DNA of 64,000 bases from Nostocoides sp. F2B08. GTDB lineage: Bacteria > Actinomycetota > Actinomycetes > Actinomycetales > Dermatophilaceae. The stretch covers positions 310,001 to 374,000 of the forward strand of contig NZ_WESE01000003.1 in NCBI RefSeq assembly GCF_009184895.1. Reading direction: 5' to 3'. Below the pieces are notes generated by a model, which saw nothing but the letters and a program-made list of their open reading frames with translations, had not been told where the DNA came from and made no database searches. A program made the position numbers and the translations under genes. This document shows, one piece after another, positions 1-10,547 of the stretch; positions within the stretch are counted from its first letter, which is position 1, and the number at the start of each line of letters is the position of its first letter.

Positions 1-2034
1 ATGGACGAGCCCGAGTCGCGCGGGTGCCTGCAGATCGCGGCCCAGGAGGAGCTGGACAACCTCACCTTCGTCGTCAACTGCAACCTGCAGCGTCTCGACG
101 GTCCGGTCCGGGGCAACGGCAAGATCATCCAGGAGCTCGAGGCGTTCTTCCGCGGTGCAGGGTGGAACGTCATCAAGGTCGTCTGGGGCCGGGGCTGGGA
201 CCCGCTGCTCGCCGCCGACAAGGACGGTGCGCTCGTCCACCTCATGAACACCACGAGTGACGGCGACTACCAGACCTTCCGTGCCAACGACGGCAAGTAC
301 GTCCGCGACTTCTTCTTCGCCCGCGACCCGCGGACGATCAAGATGGTCAAGGACTGGAGCGACGAGGACATCTGGTGGAAGCTCAAGCGCGGCGGCCACG
401 ACTACCACAAGGTCTACGCGGCCTACCGCTCGGCGATGCACCACACCGGCCAGCCCACGGTCATCCTCGTCAAGACGATCAAGGGCTACGGCCTCGGCAC
501 GAGCTTCGCGGGCCGCAACGCGACCCACCAGATGAAGAAGCTCACCCTCGACAACCTCAAGGACCTCCGCGACAGCCTCCACATCCCGATCGACGACGCG
601 GCGCTGGAGAAGGACCCCTACCAGGCGCCGTACTACCACCCGGGTGAGAAGGACGAGGTCATCGAGTACGCCCTGGACCGCCGCCGCCAGCTCGGCGGCC
701 CCATCCCGCAGCGCCGTTCCACGCACATCCCGATCTCGCTCCCCGAGGACTCGGCATACGCTCAGCTCAAGAAGGGCTCGGGCAAGCAGCAGGTCGCGAC
801 GACGATGGCGTTCGTCCGCCTCCTCAAGGACCTCATGCGCGACAAGGAGTTCGGCCGCCGGATCGTGCCGATCATCCCGGACGAGGCCCGCACCTTCGGG
901 ATGGACAGCTTCTTCCCGACCATCAAGATCTACAACCCGCACGGTCAGCGCTACACCTCGGTGGATGCCGAGCTGATGCTCGCCTACAAGGAGTCCGAGC
1001 AGGGCCAGATCCTCCACCTCGGCATCAACGAGGCGGGGTCGGTCGCGGCCTTCACCGCGGCCGGGTCGTCGTACTCCACCCACCAGGAGCCGATGATCCC
1101 GATCTACATCTTCTACTCGATGTTCGGGTTCCAGCGCACCGGCGACGGGATCTGGGCGGCGGCCGACCAGATGACCCGTGGTTTCCTCATCGGGGCGACC
1201 GCTGGGCGGACCACACTGACCGGGGAGGGTCTGCAGCACGCGGACGGCCACTCCCCGCTGCTCGCGGCGACGAATCCCGCGGTCGTGGCCTACGACCCCG
1301 CGTTCGGCTTCGAGATCGCGCACATCGTCCAGGACGGCCTGCACCGGATGTACGGCACCGACGACTCGCTGACCGACGACCAGCGCAACGTCATCTACTA
1401 CCTCACGGTCTACAACGAGCCGATGCAGCAGCCGGCCGAGCCGGAGGACGTCGACCGGGACGGCATCCTCAAGGGCATGTACCTTTACGCTCCCGGCTCG
1501 ACCGAGGGGGTCGGAGAGGACGCGCCGCGTGTCCAGCTGCTCGCCTCCGGTGTCGGGGTCCCGTGGGCGCTTGAGGCCCAGGAGATGCTCCTCAAGGACT
1601 GGCACGTGGTCGCCGACGTCTGGTCGGTGACGTCGTGGAGCGAGCTGCGGCGCGAGGCGATGGACGCCGACCGGCAGAACTTCCTCGAGCCAGGCGACAG
1701 CCCGCGGGTGCCCTACGTCACCCAACGGCTCCAGGACACCCGTGGCCCGGTCGTGGCGGTCTCGGACTACATGCGCCAGGTCCAGGACCAGATCGCCCAA
1801 TGGGTCCCCGGCGACTACGCCTCCCTCGGCGCCGACGGCTTCGGCTTCTCCGACACCCGCCCGGCCGCTCGGCGGTTCTTCCACATCGACGGTCCGTCGG
1901 TCGCGGTGCGGGCGCTGCAGGTGCTCGCCGACCGCGGCGAGGTGGAGCAGTCGGTGCCGGCCGAGGCCGCCCGGCGCTACCGCCTGAACGACGTCACCGC
2001 CGGCACGTCCGGCAATGCCGGAGGCGACGCGTAG
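1..2034 (+). CDS. aceE: Pyruvate dehydrogenase E1 component, homodimeric type (5' end missing)
   Basis: Decarboxylates pyruvate and passes the acetyl group to the lipoyl E2 subunit, giving acetyl-CoA for the TCA cycle and for the fatty acid genes downstream. The window opens inside the gene: the first residues (MDEPESRG) lie in the thiamine-diphosphate motif that starts GDG upstream, and the motif's asparagines (VVNCNLQ) follow near residues 24-28. The 677 residues seen are about three quarters of the usual 880-930. The first ATG is internal and is not the true start. The central and C-terminal transketolase-like domains are intact to the stop. The gene ends just before a strong hairpin and faces glpQ. 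An aceE next to a PucR regulator and fabD is a neighbourhood also known in mycobacteria. The identification is secure; only the start is unseen. Confidence 0.97.
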   Translation: MDEPESRGCLQIAAQEELDNLTFVVNCNLQRLDGPVRGNGKIIQELEAFFRGAGWNVIKVVWGRGWDPLLAADKDGALVHLMNTTSDGDYQTFRANDGKYVRDFFFARDPRTIKMVKDWSDEDIWWKLKRGGHDYHKVYAAYRSAMHHTGQPTVILVKTIKGYGLGTSFAGRNATHQMKKLTLDNLKDLRDSLHIPIDDAALEKDPYQAPYYHPGEKDEVIEYALDRRRQLGGPIPQRRSTHIPISLPEDSAYAQLKKGSGKQQVATTMAFVRLLKDLMRDKEFGRRIVPIIPDEARTFGMDSFFPTIKIYNPHGQRYTSVDAELMLAYKESEQGQILHLGINEAGSVAAFTAAGSSYSTHQEPMIPIYIFYSMFGFQRTGDGIWAAADQMTRGFLIGATAGRTTLTGEGLQHADGHSPLLAATNPAVVAYDPAFGFEIAHIVQDGLHRMYGTDDSLTDDQRNVIYYLTVYNEPMQQPAEPEDVDRDGILKGMYLYAPGSTEGVGEDAPRVQLLASGVGVPWALEAQEMLLKDWHVVADVWSVTSWSELRREAMDADRQNFLEPGDSPRVPYVTQRLQDTRGPVVAVSDYMRQVQDQIAQWVPGDYASLGADGFGFSDTRPAARRFFHIDGPSVAVRALQVLADRGEVEQSVPAEAARRYRLNDVTAGTSGNAGGDA

Positions 2035-2052
2035 CACCAGGTCGCTCCGGTC

Positions 2053-2092
2053 ACGATGGTGCGGTGCCGATCGCTCGGCACCGCACCATCGT
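2053..2092. terminator. Bidirectional hairpin terminator between aceE and glpQ
   Basis: A perfect inverted repeat with 18-bp arms (2053-2070 and 2075-2092) around a 4-nt loop TCGC. It begins 18 nt after the aceE stop and ends 4 nt from the end of the convergent glpQ, so it can serve both transcripts. There is no U-tract, as is usual for high-GC actinobacterial terminators. Confidence 0.85.
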
Positions 2093-2096
2093 CGGG

Positions 2097-3137
2097 TCAG
2101 GTCCGCGAGGCGAGGTATGCGTCGCGCACCTCGACCGCGAGAGCCGGCTGGTCACAGAACACCGCATCGACGCCCGCCTCGAAGAAGGCGGTCAGCTCGG
2201 CCGCGTAGTCCCCGAGGGCGGCGGGATCGGTGCCGGCGCGGAGCTCGGCGGGGAGGAAGTGGTTCTCCGCCCGGAAGGTCCAGGGCGTCACCTCGAGGCC
2301 CACCGCGTGAGCGTCGGCGACCAGGGAGGTCGGCTCGGCGAGCCGGTCCTCGCGCGTTCGGCCGATGACGAGGTGCTTGCTCGGCCCGATCGCGTCGACG
2401 GTGCCGGCGAGCCGTTCCAGGGACGGCGGTTCGAGGAGATCGGCGAAGGTGCGGGGATCCCCCGTCAGGACGTGGTCGAGCGGCCGTCCATCGTCCTCGA
2501 CGAGGAACACGAGAGTCCCGGCCCAGCCGAGCTCGTGCCGGAGCCGGACCAGGTTGCCCATCTCGAAGGACTCGATCCGCACGAGGGCGCCCGCGTCGGA
2601 GAGGCCGGCGCGGTCGAGCGCCGCGAGCAACGCTGCCTCGGGGTCGTGGCCCAAGGCGTGGAACAGGCTCGAGTGCTTGATCTCGGGGATCACGCCGAGC
2701 TCCCACCCCCGTTCGGCGCTGGCCTGCGCCCGCAGGGCGAGGACCTCGTCGACCGTCGGGATACCCCAGTCACGGCAGCCCTCGAGAGTGTGCGGGCGCA
2801 GCGCGGGCATCGGCTCGCGGGCCCGCAGGGTGCGCAGCTCCTCGAGGGTGAAGTCGGTCGTGAACCACCCCTCCTCGACCACTCCGGCGAACTCGACCCT
2901 GCGCCGGCGGTCGGCGAACTCCGGATGCGACGCGACATCCGTCGAGCCGCTGAGGTTGGGTTCGTGCCGGTCGACGAGGTGTCCGTCCTTGGTACAGACG
3001 AGGTCGAACTCGACGTACTCCACCCCGCTCGAGGCGGCCCGCGCATACGACCCGATCGTGTTCTCCGGGACCTCTCCCGGCGCCCCGCGGTGCCCGTAGA
3101 CGTGCGGCCGCGCTCGGGTCCAGGGATCGGAGTCCAC
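2097..3137 (-). CDS. glpQ: Glycerophosphodiester phosphodiesterase
   Basis: Hydrolyses deacylated phospholipid head groups to glycerol-3-phosphate and an alcohol. The 346-residue protein carries the GDPD signature: HRGAPGEVPENT at residues 16-27, the metal-binding pair E43 and D45 in VEFDLV, and the second catalytic histidine H58 in DRHEPN. I see no signal peptide, so it is probably cytoplasmic and acts on imported or recycled diesters. The start is GTG at 3137, chosen because a -10-like TAATGT lies 6 nt upstream with no Shine-Dalgarno, as expected for a leaderless mRNA. It is convergent with aceE and divergent from argG. The family call is firm. The precise substrate (GlpQ- or UgpQ-like) cannot be read from sequence. 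Confidence 0.9.
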   Translation of the reverse strand: MDSDPWTRARPHVYGHRGAPGEVPENTIGSYARAASSGVEYVEFDLVCTKDGHLVDRHEPNLSGSTDVASHPEFADRRRRVEFAGVVEEGWFTTDFTLEELRTLRAREPMPALRPHTLEGCRDWGIPTVDEVLALRAQASAERGWELGVIPEIKHSSLFHALGHDPEAALLAALDRAGLSDAGALVRIESFEMGNLVRLRHELGWAGTLVFLVEDDGRPLDHVLTGDPRTFADLLEPPSLERLAGTVDAIGPSKHLVIGRTREDRLAEPTSLVADAHAVGLEVTPWTFRAENHFLPAELRAGTDPAALGDYAAELTAFFEAGVDAVFCDQPALAVEVRDAYLASRT

Positions 3138-3143
3138 ACCGGC

Positions 3144-3149
3144 ACATTA
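3144..3149 (-). promoter_or_regulatory. -10 element of glpQ (leaderless)
   Basis: On the minus strand TAATGT is followed by 6 nt and then the GTG start at 3137, which places the likely transcription start at or next to the start codon. Confidence 0.5.
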
Positions 3150-3150
3150 G

Positions 3151-4638
<1,488 letters not shown>

Positions 4639-4784
4639 ACCTCCCCGCCCTCGTCATCCGGTGTTTCCCCGGCCGCTTCCGTCGAGAGCGCACGACCCGC
4701 CGCGGAGCGCGCGCCACGGCCAGGGCGGGTCCTGCCCTCTCGGCCGGCCCCTCGTCGGACGTTCCGCGGGAGCCGCGGCGGGCA

Positions 4785-4790
4785 TACAGT
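4785..4790 (+). promoter_or_regulatory. -10 element for the small membrane protein gene (leaderless)
   Basis: TACAGT lies 7 nt before ATG 4798. The AGG directly before the ATG is too close to act as a Shine-Dalgarno. Confidence 0.5.
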
Positions 4791-4797
4791 GGCAGGT

Positions 4798-5106
4798 ATG
4801 TCGACCCAGCGAACGCCTGAGGATCCGCACGAGGGCTCGGAGGACGATCCCCGCCGCGAGCTGGACCCGGCCGACGAGGCGCCGGTGGCGCCGCCGGGCC
4901 GATACGAGCCGGCCGCGGGCGGCGACGTCGTCGCCGCCCCGAGACGTGAGCCCACGGTCATGGACCGACTGGAGTCCGCGAGCGGGCCGCTCGCCGTCAT
5001 CGCGTTCTTCGTCATCGGCTTCGGAACCGGCATGTGGTACGTCGCGTGGGTGGTCTTCCTCATCCCCGCGGCCCTGCACGCCTGGAACAAGCCGTCGAAG
5101 AAGTGA
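4798..5106 (+). CDS. Small hypothetical membrane protein
   Basis: A 102-residue protein that I do not recognise. Residues 1-55 are acidic and proline-rich, with many Glu, Asp and Pro, and probably form a disordered cytoplasmic tail. Residues about 62-95 form one long or two short hydrophobic segments ending in a basic WNKPSKK tail. ATG 4798 was preferred to GTG 4789 because of the TACAGT 7 nt upstream. It sits alone between argG and the regulator fasR with 50-160 nt on either side, so no operon partner suggests a role. Confidence 0.75.
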   Translation: MSTQRTPEDPHEGSEDDPRRELDPADEAPVAPPGRYEPAAGGDVVAAPRREPTVMDRLESASGPLAVIAFFVIGFGTGMWYVAWVVFLIPAALHAWNKPSKK

Positions 5107-5144
5107 CCCCCGCCCTCGGCGAACCGTTGTGGAGGGCATACAAC

Positions 5145-5150
5145 TAGCCT
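5145..5150 (+). promoter_or_regulatory. -10 element of fasR (leaderless)
   Basis: TAGCCT is followed by 6 nt and ATG 5157 with no ribosome binding site between. Confidence 0.5.
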
Positions 5151-5156
5151 GATGCC

Positions 5157-6350
5157 ATGGCAGCCTCCCGGATCCGCGTCTCGGCTCGGTCCCGCGAGGC
5201 GATCGCCCGGCGCGCGGGCGACCTGGCGACGACGGCAACCCGCGAGGTCGAGACCACGCACGAGTGGTACCGCGGACTCTCCGCCGAGGACCGCTCCTGG
5301 GTCGGCCTCATCGCCCAGTCCGGCATCGCCGCCTTCCTCTCCTGGCTGGGCAGCAAGGGCGAGACCCGCCCGGTGACCGCCGACGTGTTCGGCACCGCGC
5401 CGCAGGAGCTGACCCGATCGATCAGCCTCAAGCAGACCCTCGACCTGGTGCGCACCGTCGTCGCGGTCGTCGAGCGGGAGGTCGACGGGATCGTCGACCC
5501 GCGGGACGAGCGGGCGATCCATGAGGCGGTCCTCGTGTACTCCCGGGAGATCGCCTTCGCGGCGGCCGAGGTGTATGCGGCGGCCGCCGAGGTTCGCGGC
5601 GCCTGGGATGCCCGGCTCGAGAGCCTCGTGGTCGACTCGGTCCTGCGTGGCGAGGCCGACGATGCGATCCGCAGTCGGGCCACCGCGCTCGGCTGGGGAT
5701 CGGCGACGGATGTGGCGGTCATCGTCGGCACCACTCCCCCGCGTGCCGGTGCCGGGCTCGGCGTGGTCGACATCGTCCACCGGCAGACCAACCGGCTCGG
5801 ACTCGCCGCGCTCGTCGCCGTACAGGGTCCTCGGCTGATCGCGATCCTCGCCCACGTCGAGGACGACCTCACGGTCGCCCGGTCGCTGCTCGCCGTGTTC
5901 GGCGAGGGACCTGTGGTGGTCGGGCCCGTCGTCCCCCACCTGTTCGCCGCGGGACGCTCGGCCCGGGCCGCGATCTCGGGCCACACGGCAGCCCCGGCCT
6001 GGCCGGACGTGCCGCGGCCGGCACGGGCGGACGACCTGCTGGCCGAGCGCGCCCTGATCGGCGACCTCCCGGCCCGGGCCGCGCTCGGCGACCGCATCGT
6101 GCGGCCCCTGCTCGAGACCAGCGGCGGCCACCTCTACGAGACGGCCACCGCATACCTCGACACCGGCGGCAACCTCGAGGCCACGGCGCGAGGGCTGTTC
6201 GTCCACGCGAACACGGTCCGTTACCGGCTCGGCCGGATCGTCGACGTCACCGGCTACGACCTCGGCGACCCGCACGACGCGTTCACCGTGCGCATCGCCC
6301 TCGCGCTCTCTCGACTGCCGCGCGGGGCGCGCGCCCCGGCCGGGCTCTGA
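5157..6350 (+). CDS. fasR: PucR/CdaR-family regulator of fatty acid synthesis
   Basis: A 397-residue transcription factor whose last ~70 residues carry the PucR helix-turn-helix (YLDTGGNLEATARGLFVHAN and the following TVRYRL). The N-terminal and middle parts are the variable sensory region of this family. Its position directly before fabD-fabH-acpP-fabF matches FasR of Streptomyces coelicolor (a PucR-type activator of that operon) and the PucR-like gene before fabD in mycobacteria. The inferred job is therefore to activate the FAS II operon in response to an acyl or CoA signal. The start is ATG 5157, 6 nt after TAGCCT. About 100 nt separate it from fabD, enough for an operator. The family is certain; the target is inferred from context. 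Confidence 0.88.
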   Translation: MAASRIRVSARSREAIARRAGDLATTATREVETTHEWYRGLSAEDRSWVGLIAQSGIAAFLSWLGSKGETRPVTADVFGTAPQELTRSISLKQTLDLVRTVVAVVEREVDGIVDPRDERAIHEAVLVYSREIAFAAAEVYAAAAEVRGAWDARLESLVVDSVLRGEADDAIRSRATALGWGSATDVAVIVGTTPPRAGAGLGVVDIVHRQTNRLGLAALVAVQGPRLIAILAHVEDDLTVARSLLAVFGEGPVVVGPVVPHLFAAGRSARAAISGHTAAPAWPDVPRPARADDLLAERALIGDLPARAALGDRIVRPLLETSGGHLYETATAYLDTGGNLEATARGLFVHANTVRYRLGRIVDVTGYDLGDPHDAFTVRIALALSRLPRGARAPAGL

Positions 6351-6404
6351 GCGGCACCGGCAGCGACGGTTTGTGGGAACCCTCCAACTCGCGTCCCCGA
6401 TGTT

Positions 6405-6444
6405 CGTGCCGTTCGGTCACGGCACGGTCACGGCGGAGCCGCCA
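6405..6444 (+). promoter_or_regulatory. Inverted repeats in the fasR-fabD interval
   Basis: Two hairpin-capable repeats lie just before fabD: CGTGCCG (6405-6411) paired with CGGCACG (6420-6426), and GGCGG-AG-CCGCC (6433-6444). A looser dyad TTTGTGGGAACCCTCC lies upstream at 6370-6385. They could be a FasR operator, a weak fasR terminator or a leader structure; sequence alone does not decide. Confidence 0.35.
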
Positions 6445-6451
6445 ACCTGGA

Positions 6452-7633
6452 ATGGTGCTCGTCATCGTCTGCCCAGGCCAGGGCTCACAGAAACCCGGCT
6501 TCCTCACCCCGTGGCTCGACATCCCCGGTGTGCGGGAGCGCGCCGAGTGGCTCTCCGCCGTCGCCGGCCTCGACCTCGTCGCCCACGGAACCACCTCGGA
6601 CGAGGCGACCATCAAGGACACCGCCGTCGCCCAGCCACTCCTCGTCATGGCGGGCCTGGTGTCGATGCTCACCCTCTTCGAGCACCCTGGGGACGGCTTT
6701 CGGCGGGTGGCCGCCGGAGCCGGGCACTCCGTCGGTGAGATCACCGCTGCCAGTGCGGCGGGCGTGATCTCCGCCGAGCAGGCCATGGTGTTCGTCCGCG
6801 AGCGCGGCAAGGCGATGGCCGCCGCGAGCGCCGTGCGCCCGACCGGCATGAGCGCGGTCCTCGGCGGCGACCCCGACGAGGTGGCGGACACCCTGACCGC
6901 CCACGGACTGACGCCCGCCAACAACAACGGTGCCGGCCAGATCGTGGCCGCGGGCACGATGGAGCAGCTGAGCACACTCGCCGAGGCGCCCCCCGCCAAG
7001 GCCCGGGTCATCCCCCTGCAGGTCGCCGGCGCCTTCCACACCGAGCACATGGCCCCCGCCGTCAGCGTGCTGTCCGGCTTCGCCAAGGCGATGTCCACCC
7101 ACGACGCGCGGGTGCCGCTGGTGTCCAACGCCGACGGCAAGGTCGTGCACGGCGGCCGCGAAGTGCTCTCCCGCCTCGTCTCCCAGGTGAGCAACCCGGT
7201 GCGCTGGGACCTGTGCATGGAGACGCTGCGCGAGCTCGGCACGACGGCCATCATCGAGGTGCCGCCGGCCGGAACCCTGACCAACCTCGCCAAGCGGGCC
7301 CTGCCGGGCGTCGAGACGGTCGCACTCCGCACGCCCGACGACCTCGAGAAGGCGCACCGGCTCGTGGCCGAGCACGGCGAGGAGCGCCAGGACGCCGTCG
7401 AGCCCACGTGGCGCCTCGTCATCTCGCCCGCCAAGGGCACGCTGTCGCACAACGACGCGGCGCTCGGCTCCGTCGTCGCCGCCGGCGACGTCGTCGCGAC
7501 GGTGTCGTCGCTGCGCGACACCTACGAGGTCACCGCCCCCCACGGTGGCTCGATCGTCGAGTGGCTCGCCGAGGACGGCGACCCGGTCGCACCCGGCCAG
7601 CCGGTCCTGCGACTCCACCCCGAAGGGAACTGA
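6452..7633 (+). CDS. fabD: Malonyl-CoA:ACP transacylase with a C-terminal biotinyl/lipoyl-like domain
   Basis: Transfers malonyl from CoA to acyl carrier protein for chain elongation. Residues 1-300 are a normal FabD: N-terminal PGQGSQ, nucleophile S93 in GHSVG, and active-site H196 in GAFHTEHM. Residues about 320-390 are extra and read like a biotinyl/lipoyl hammerhead (AAGDVVATV, TAPHGGSIVEW, DGDPVAPGQPVLRL). At the hairpin where the modified lysine should be there is SSLRDTYEV, so no biotin or lipoate attachment is expected. At 393 residues it is 80-90 longer than typical FabD. ATG 6452 gives the usual VIVCPGQGSQ start; no clear Shine-Dalgarno is present. It is the first gene of the FAS II operon, 9 nt before fabH. 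Confidence 0.93.
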   Translation: MVLVIVCPGQGSQKPGFLTPWLDIPGVRERAEWLSAVAGLDLVAHGTTSDEATIKDTAVAQPLLVMAGLVSMLTLFEHPGDGFRRVAAGAGHSVGEITAASAAGVISAEQAMVFVRERGKAMAAASAVRPTGMSAVLGGDPDEVADTLTAHGLTPANNNGAGQIVAAGTMEQLSTLAEAPPAKARVIPLQVAGAFHTEHMAPAVSVLSGFAKAMSTHDARVPLVSNADGKVVHGGREVLSRLVSQVSNPVRWDLCMETLRELGTTAIIEVPPAGTLTNLAKRALPGVETVALRTPDDLEKAHRLVAEHGEERQDAVEPTWRLVISPAKGTLSHNDAALGSVVAAGDVVATVSSLRDTYEVTAPHGGSIVEWLAEDGDPVAPGQPVLRLHPEGN

Positions 7634-7642
7634 ACCACAGCC

Positions 7643-8713
7643 ATGTCTCTGCTTCGCAGGAAGAGCCACTCCCCGACGTCGGCCGACGACTCCGGCGCCC
7701 CGCACCCCAAGGGCACCGGGTCGATCTCGACCGTGTCCGGCGCCCGGCACGCGGGCATCCTCGGCATCGGCGCGTACCGCCCGCGACGGGTCGTCGACAA
7801 CCACGAGATCTGCCAGGTCCTCGACAGCAACGACGAGTGGATCCGCGAGCGCTCCGGCATCATCACCCGGCACTTCGCCGGCGACGGCGAGAGCGTGGTC
7901 GACATGTCCGAGGCGGCCGCCCGCGACGCCATCGCGATGGCGGGCATCGACCCGGAGCAGATCGGCTGCATCATCGTGGCGACGGTCTCGCACCCCTACC
8001 AGACGCCTGCGGCGGCACCGCTAGTCGCCATCCGGATCGGAGCCGACACCGCCGCCGCGTTCGACATCTCCGCCGCCTGCGCCGGCTACTGCCACGGCAT
8101 CACGCTCGCCAGCGACATGGTCCGGTCCGGAACGGCCGAGTATGCGCTGGTCATCGGCGTCGAGCGGCTCTCGGACTTCACCGACCCGACCGACCGCGGA
8201 ACGGCGTTCATCTTCGCCGACGGCGCCGGTGCGGCCGTGATCGGACCCACCGAGAGCGAGGGCATCGGGCCGACCATCTGGGGCTCGGACGGCAACAACT
8301 GGGACGCCATCGCCCAGCGCGACAGCTGGATCGACGTCCGGGACCAGGATCTCGGCTGGCCCGCCATCGTGATGCAGGGCCAGACCGTGTTCCGCTGGGC
8401 CGTCTGGGGAATGGCCCCGGTCGCTCAGCGAGCCCTGGACGCCGCAGGCGTCACGGTGGCCGACCTCGACGCGTTCATCCCCCACCAGGCCAACATGCGC
8501 ATCATCGACGCCATGGCCAAGCAGCTGAAGCTGCCCGCCGACGTGGCGATCGCCCGCGACATCGAGACGTCGGGCAACACCTCCGCCGCCTCTGTCCCCC
8601 TCGCCACCGAGCGTCTCCTCCGCGAGGGTCTCGCCCCCCGGGGTGGCCTGGCGCTCCAGCTCGGCTTCGGCGCCGGGCTGTCCTACGCCGCGCAGGTCAT
8701 CCGACTCCCCTAG
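7643..8713 (+). CDS. fabH: 3-oxoacyl-ACP synthase III
   Basis: Starts fatty acid chains by condensing a short acyl-CoA primer with malonyl-ACP. Counted from ATG 7643 the catalytic triad is C146 (SAACAGYC), H281 (PHQANMRI) and N312 (ETSGNTSAA), all in the family pattern. The 356 residues include about 30 extra low-complexity N-terminal residues. GTG 7733 would give 326 residues, the usual FabH length, but the upstream GAAGGGAA and the 9-nt spacing from fabD favour ATG 7643. Branched-chain primer use is typical of actinobacterial FabH but cannot be seen here. Confidence 0.93.
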   Translation: MSLLRRKSHSPTSADDSGAPHPKGTGSISTVSGARHAGILGIGAYRPRRVVDNHEICQVLDSNDEWIRERSGIITRHFAGDGESVVDMSEAAARDAIAMAGIDPEQIGCIIVATVSHPYQTPAAAPLVAIRIGADTAAAFDISAACAGYCHGITLASDMVRSGTAEYALVIGVERLSDFTDPTDRGTAFIFADGAGAAVIGPTESEGIGPTIWGSDGNNWDAIAQRDSWIDVRDQDLGWPAIVMQGQTVFRWAVWGMAPVAQRALDAAGVTVADLDAFIPHQANMRIIDAMAKQLKLPADVAIARDIETSGNTSAASVPLATERLLREGLAPRGGLALQLGFGAGLSYAAQVIRLP

Positions 8714-8819
8714 ATCCCCCGCCGGCCCGCGGGTTCTCGGGCCGAGTACGACCCCGACCAGGTCCACCCGGACCGTCGACCGAGCAACACCCCACCACAA
8801 CCATCAAGGAGTGACACCC

Positions 8820-9068
8820 ATGGCTATGAGTGAGCAGGAGATCCTCGCCGGACTGGCCGAGATCGTCAACGAGGAGACCGGCCTCGACGCCGAGTCCGTC
8901 CAGATGGACAAGTCCTTCACCGACGACCTCGACATCGACTCGCTGTCGATGATGACCATCGTCGTCAACGCGGAGGACAAGTTCGGTGTCCGCATCCCCG
9001 ACGAGGAGGTCAAGAACCTCTCGACCGTCGGCGACGCCGTCACCTACATCTCCGCCAACCAGAGCTGA
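8820..9068 (+). CDS. acpP: Acyl carrier protein
   Basis: An 82-residue acidic protein that carries growing acyl chains on phosphopantetheine attached to S41 in the DIDSLSMM motif. A strong AAGGAG (8806-8811) lies 8 nt before ATG 8820, fitting the high expression expected of ACP. The 106-nt gap after fabH is longer than elsewhere in the operon and may hold extra initiation or processing signals. Confidence 0.95.
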   Translation: MAMSEQEILAGLAEIVNEETGLDAESVQMDKSFTDDLDIDSLSMMTIVVNAEDKFGVRIPDEEVKNLSTVGDAVTYISANQS

Positions 9069-9299
9069 CGCGGGAGCCCTACCCGGGGCCGGTGATCCGG
9101 CCGGCCTCGGGGCCGCGGGCCGAGCCGCGCTGAGCCCGAGCACCCGGCCCGCGCCATGCCTCGACCAGGGCGCGAGCGGCGCACGAGCCGACCAGCGCAT
9201 ACCGGATCCGGCGGGCGGAACGGCGACCGAGCCGCACCCGAACGACCACCGGCCACCCCTCACCACTCGACCCACCACCCCTCGCGAGGAGCACACAAC

Positions 9300-10547
9300 G
9301 TGAGTACCCCGAAGCGCGTCGTCGTCACCGGCATGGGCACCACCACGCCGGTCGGCGGCACGGTCCCCGAGACCTGGCAGGCGATCCTCGCCGGCCGGTC
9401 CGGCGCTCGTCCGATGACCTTCGACTGGGTCACCGAGTACAACCTGCCGGTCACCTTCGGCGCCCTGATCCACACCGACCCATCCGAGGTCCTGACCAAG
9501 GTCGAGGTGCGCCGCCAGGACCCCAACGGCCAGTACGCCCTCATCGCGGCGCGCGAGGCCTGGGCCGACGCCGGCGCGCCCGACGTCGAGGCCGAGCGAC
9601 TCGCCGTCGTGGTCGGCACCGGCATCGGCGGGGTGTGGACCCTGCTGAACCAGTGGGACATCCTCAAGGAGAGCAAGACGACCCGCAAGATCTTCCCGTT
9701 GTCGGTCCCTATGCTCATGCCGAACTCCGCGACCGCCGCGGTCTCGCTCGACCTCGGCGCCCGCGCGGGTGCCCACACAGCGGTCTCGGCCTGCGCCTCG
9801 GGCGCTGAGTCGATCGGGCTGGGGATGGAGATGATCAAGTCCGGCCGAGCCGATGTCGTCGTCGCCGGCGGCACCGAGGCCGCCGTGCACCCGATCTGCT
9901 TCGCCGGCTTCACGCAGATGCAGGCGCTCTCCACCCGCAACGACGAGCCTGAGCGTGCGTCTCGTCCGTACGACACCGGCCGCGACGGCTTCGTCCTCGG
10001 AGAGGGCGCCGGCATCGTCGTCCTCGAGTCCGAGGAGCACGCCAAGGCGCGCGGCGCAAAGGTGTATGCGGAGGTCGCCTCGGTCGGTATGTCCGCCGAC
10101 GCACACCACATCGCCGCCCCTGAGCCGGAGGGCGCCGGCGCATCCCGGGCGATGGTGGAGGCCGTCGAGCGCGCGGGACTGAGCGCTTCCGACATCGTCC
10201 ACGTCAACGCGCACGCGACCTCGACCCCGGTCGGTGACATCGCCGAGTCCAACGCGATCCGGCGGGCCTTCGGCGAGACGGCCGACGGAATGTGCGTGAG
10301 CGCGACCAAGTCGATGACCGGGCACCTGCTCGGTGCGGCCGGAGCCCTCGAGACCATTCTCACCATCCTGGCGCTCACCGAGCGCACCGCCCCGGCGACC
10401 ATCAACATCGACGACCGGGACCCCGAGATCTACCTCGACGTCGTGCACGGCGAGCACCGCCGGCTCCCCGACGGAGACATCGCGGCGCTGAACAACAGCT
10501 TCGGTTTCGGCGGTCACAACGTCGCCCTCGTCGTGAAGAGCGCCTGA
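9300..10547 (+). CDS. fabF: 3-oxoacyl-ACP synthase II
   Basis: Elongating condensing enzyme of FAS II. The 415-residue protein has active-site C165 in SACASGAES, the first histidine in VNAHATSTPVGD (about residue 302) and the second in GHLLGAAGA (about 337). The start GTG 9300 follows GAGGAG at 8-nt spacing, and the next residues STPKRVVVTGMG align with other KASII enzymes. The 231-nt gap after acpP holds no gene that I can support. Its stop overlaps the start of accD (TGATG), so the two are probably translationally coupled. Confidence 0.94.
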   Translation: MSTPKRVVVTGMGTTTPVGGTVPETWQAILAGRSGARPMTFDWVTEYNLPVTFGALIHTDPSEVLTKVEVRRQDPNGQYALIAAREAWADAGAPDVEAERLAVVVGTGIGGVWTLLNQWDILKESKTTRKIFPLSVPMLMPNSATAAVSLDLGARAGAHTAVSACASGAESIGLGMEMIKSGRADVVVAGGTEAAVHPICFAGFTQMQALSTRNDEPERASRPYDTGRDGFVLGEGAGIVVLESEEHAKARGAKVYAEVASVGMSADAHHIAAPEPEGAGASRAMVEAVERAGLSASDIVHVNAHATSTPVGDIAESNAIRRAFGETADGMCVSATKSMTGHLLGAAGALETILTILALTERTAPATINIDDRDPEIYLDVVHGEHRRLPDGDIAALNNSFGFGGHNVALVVKSA

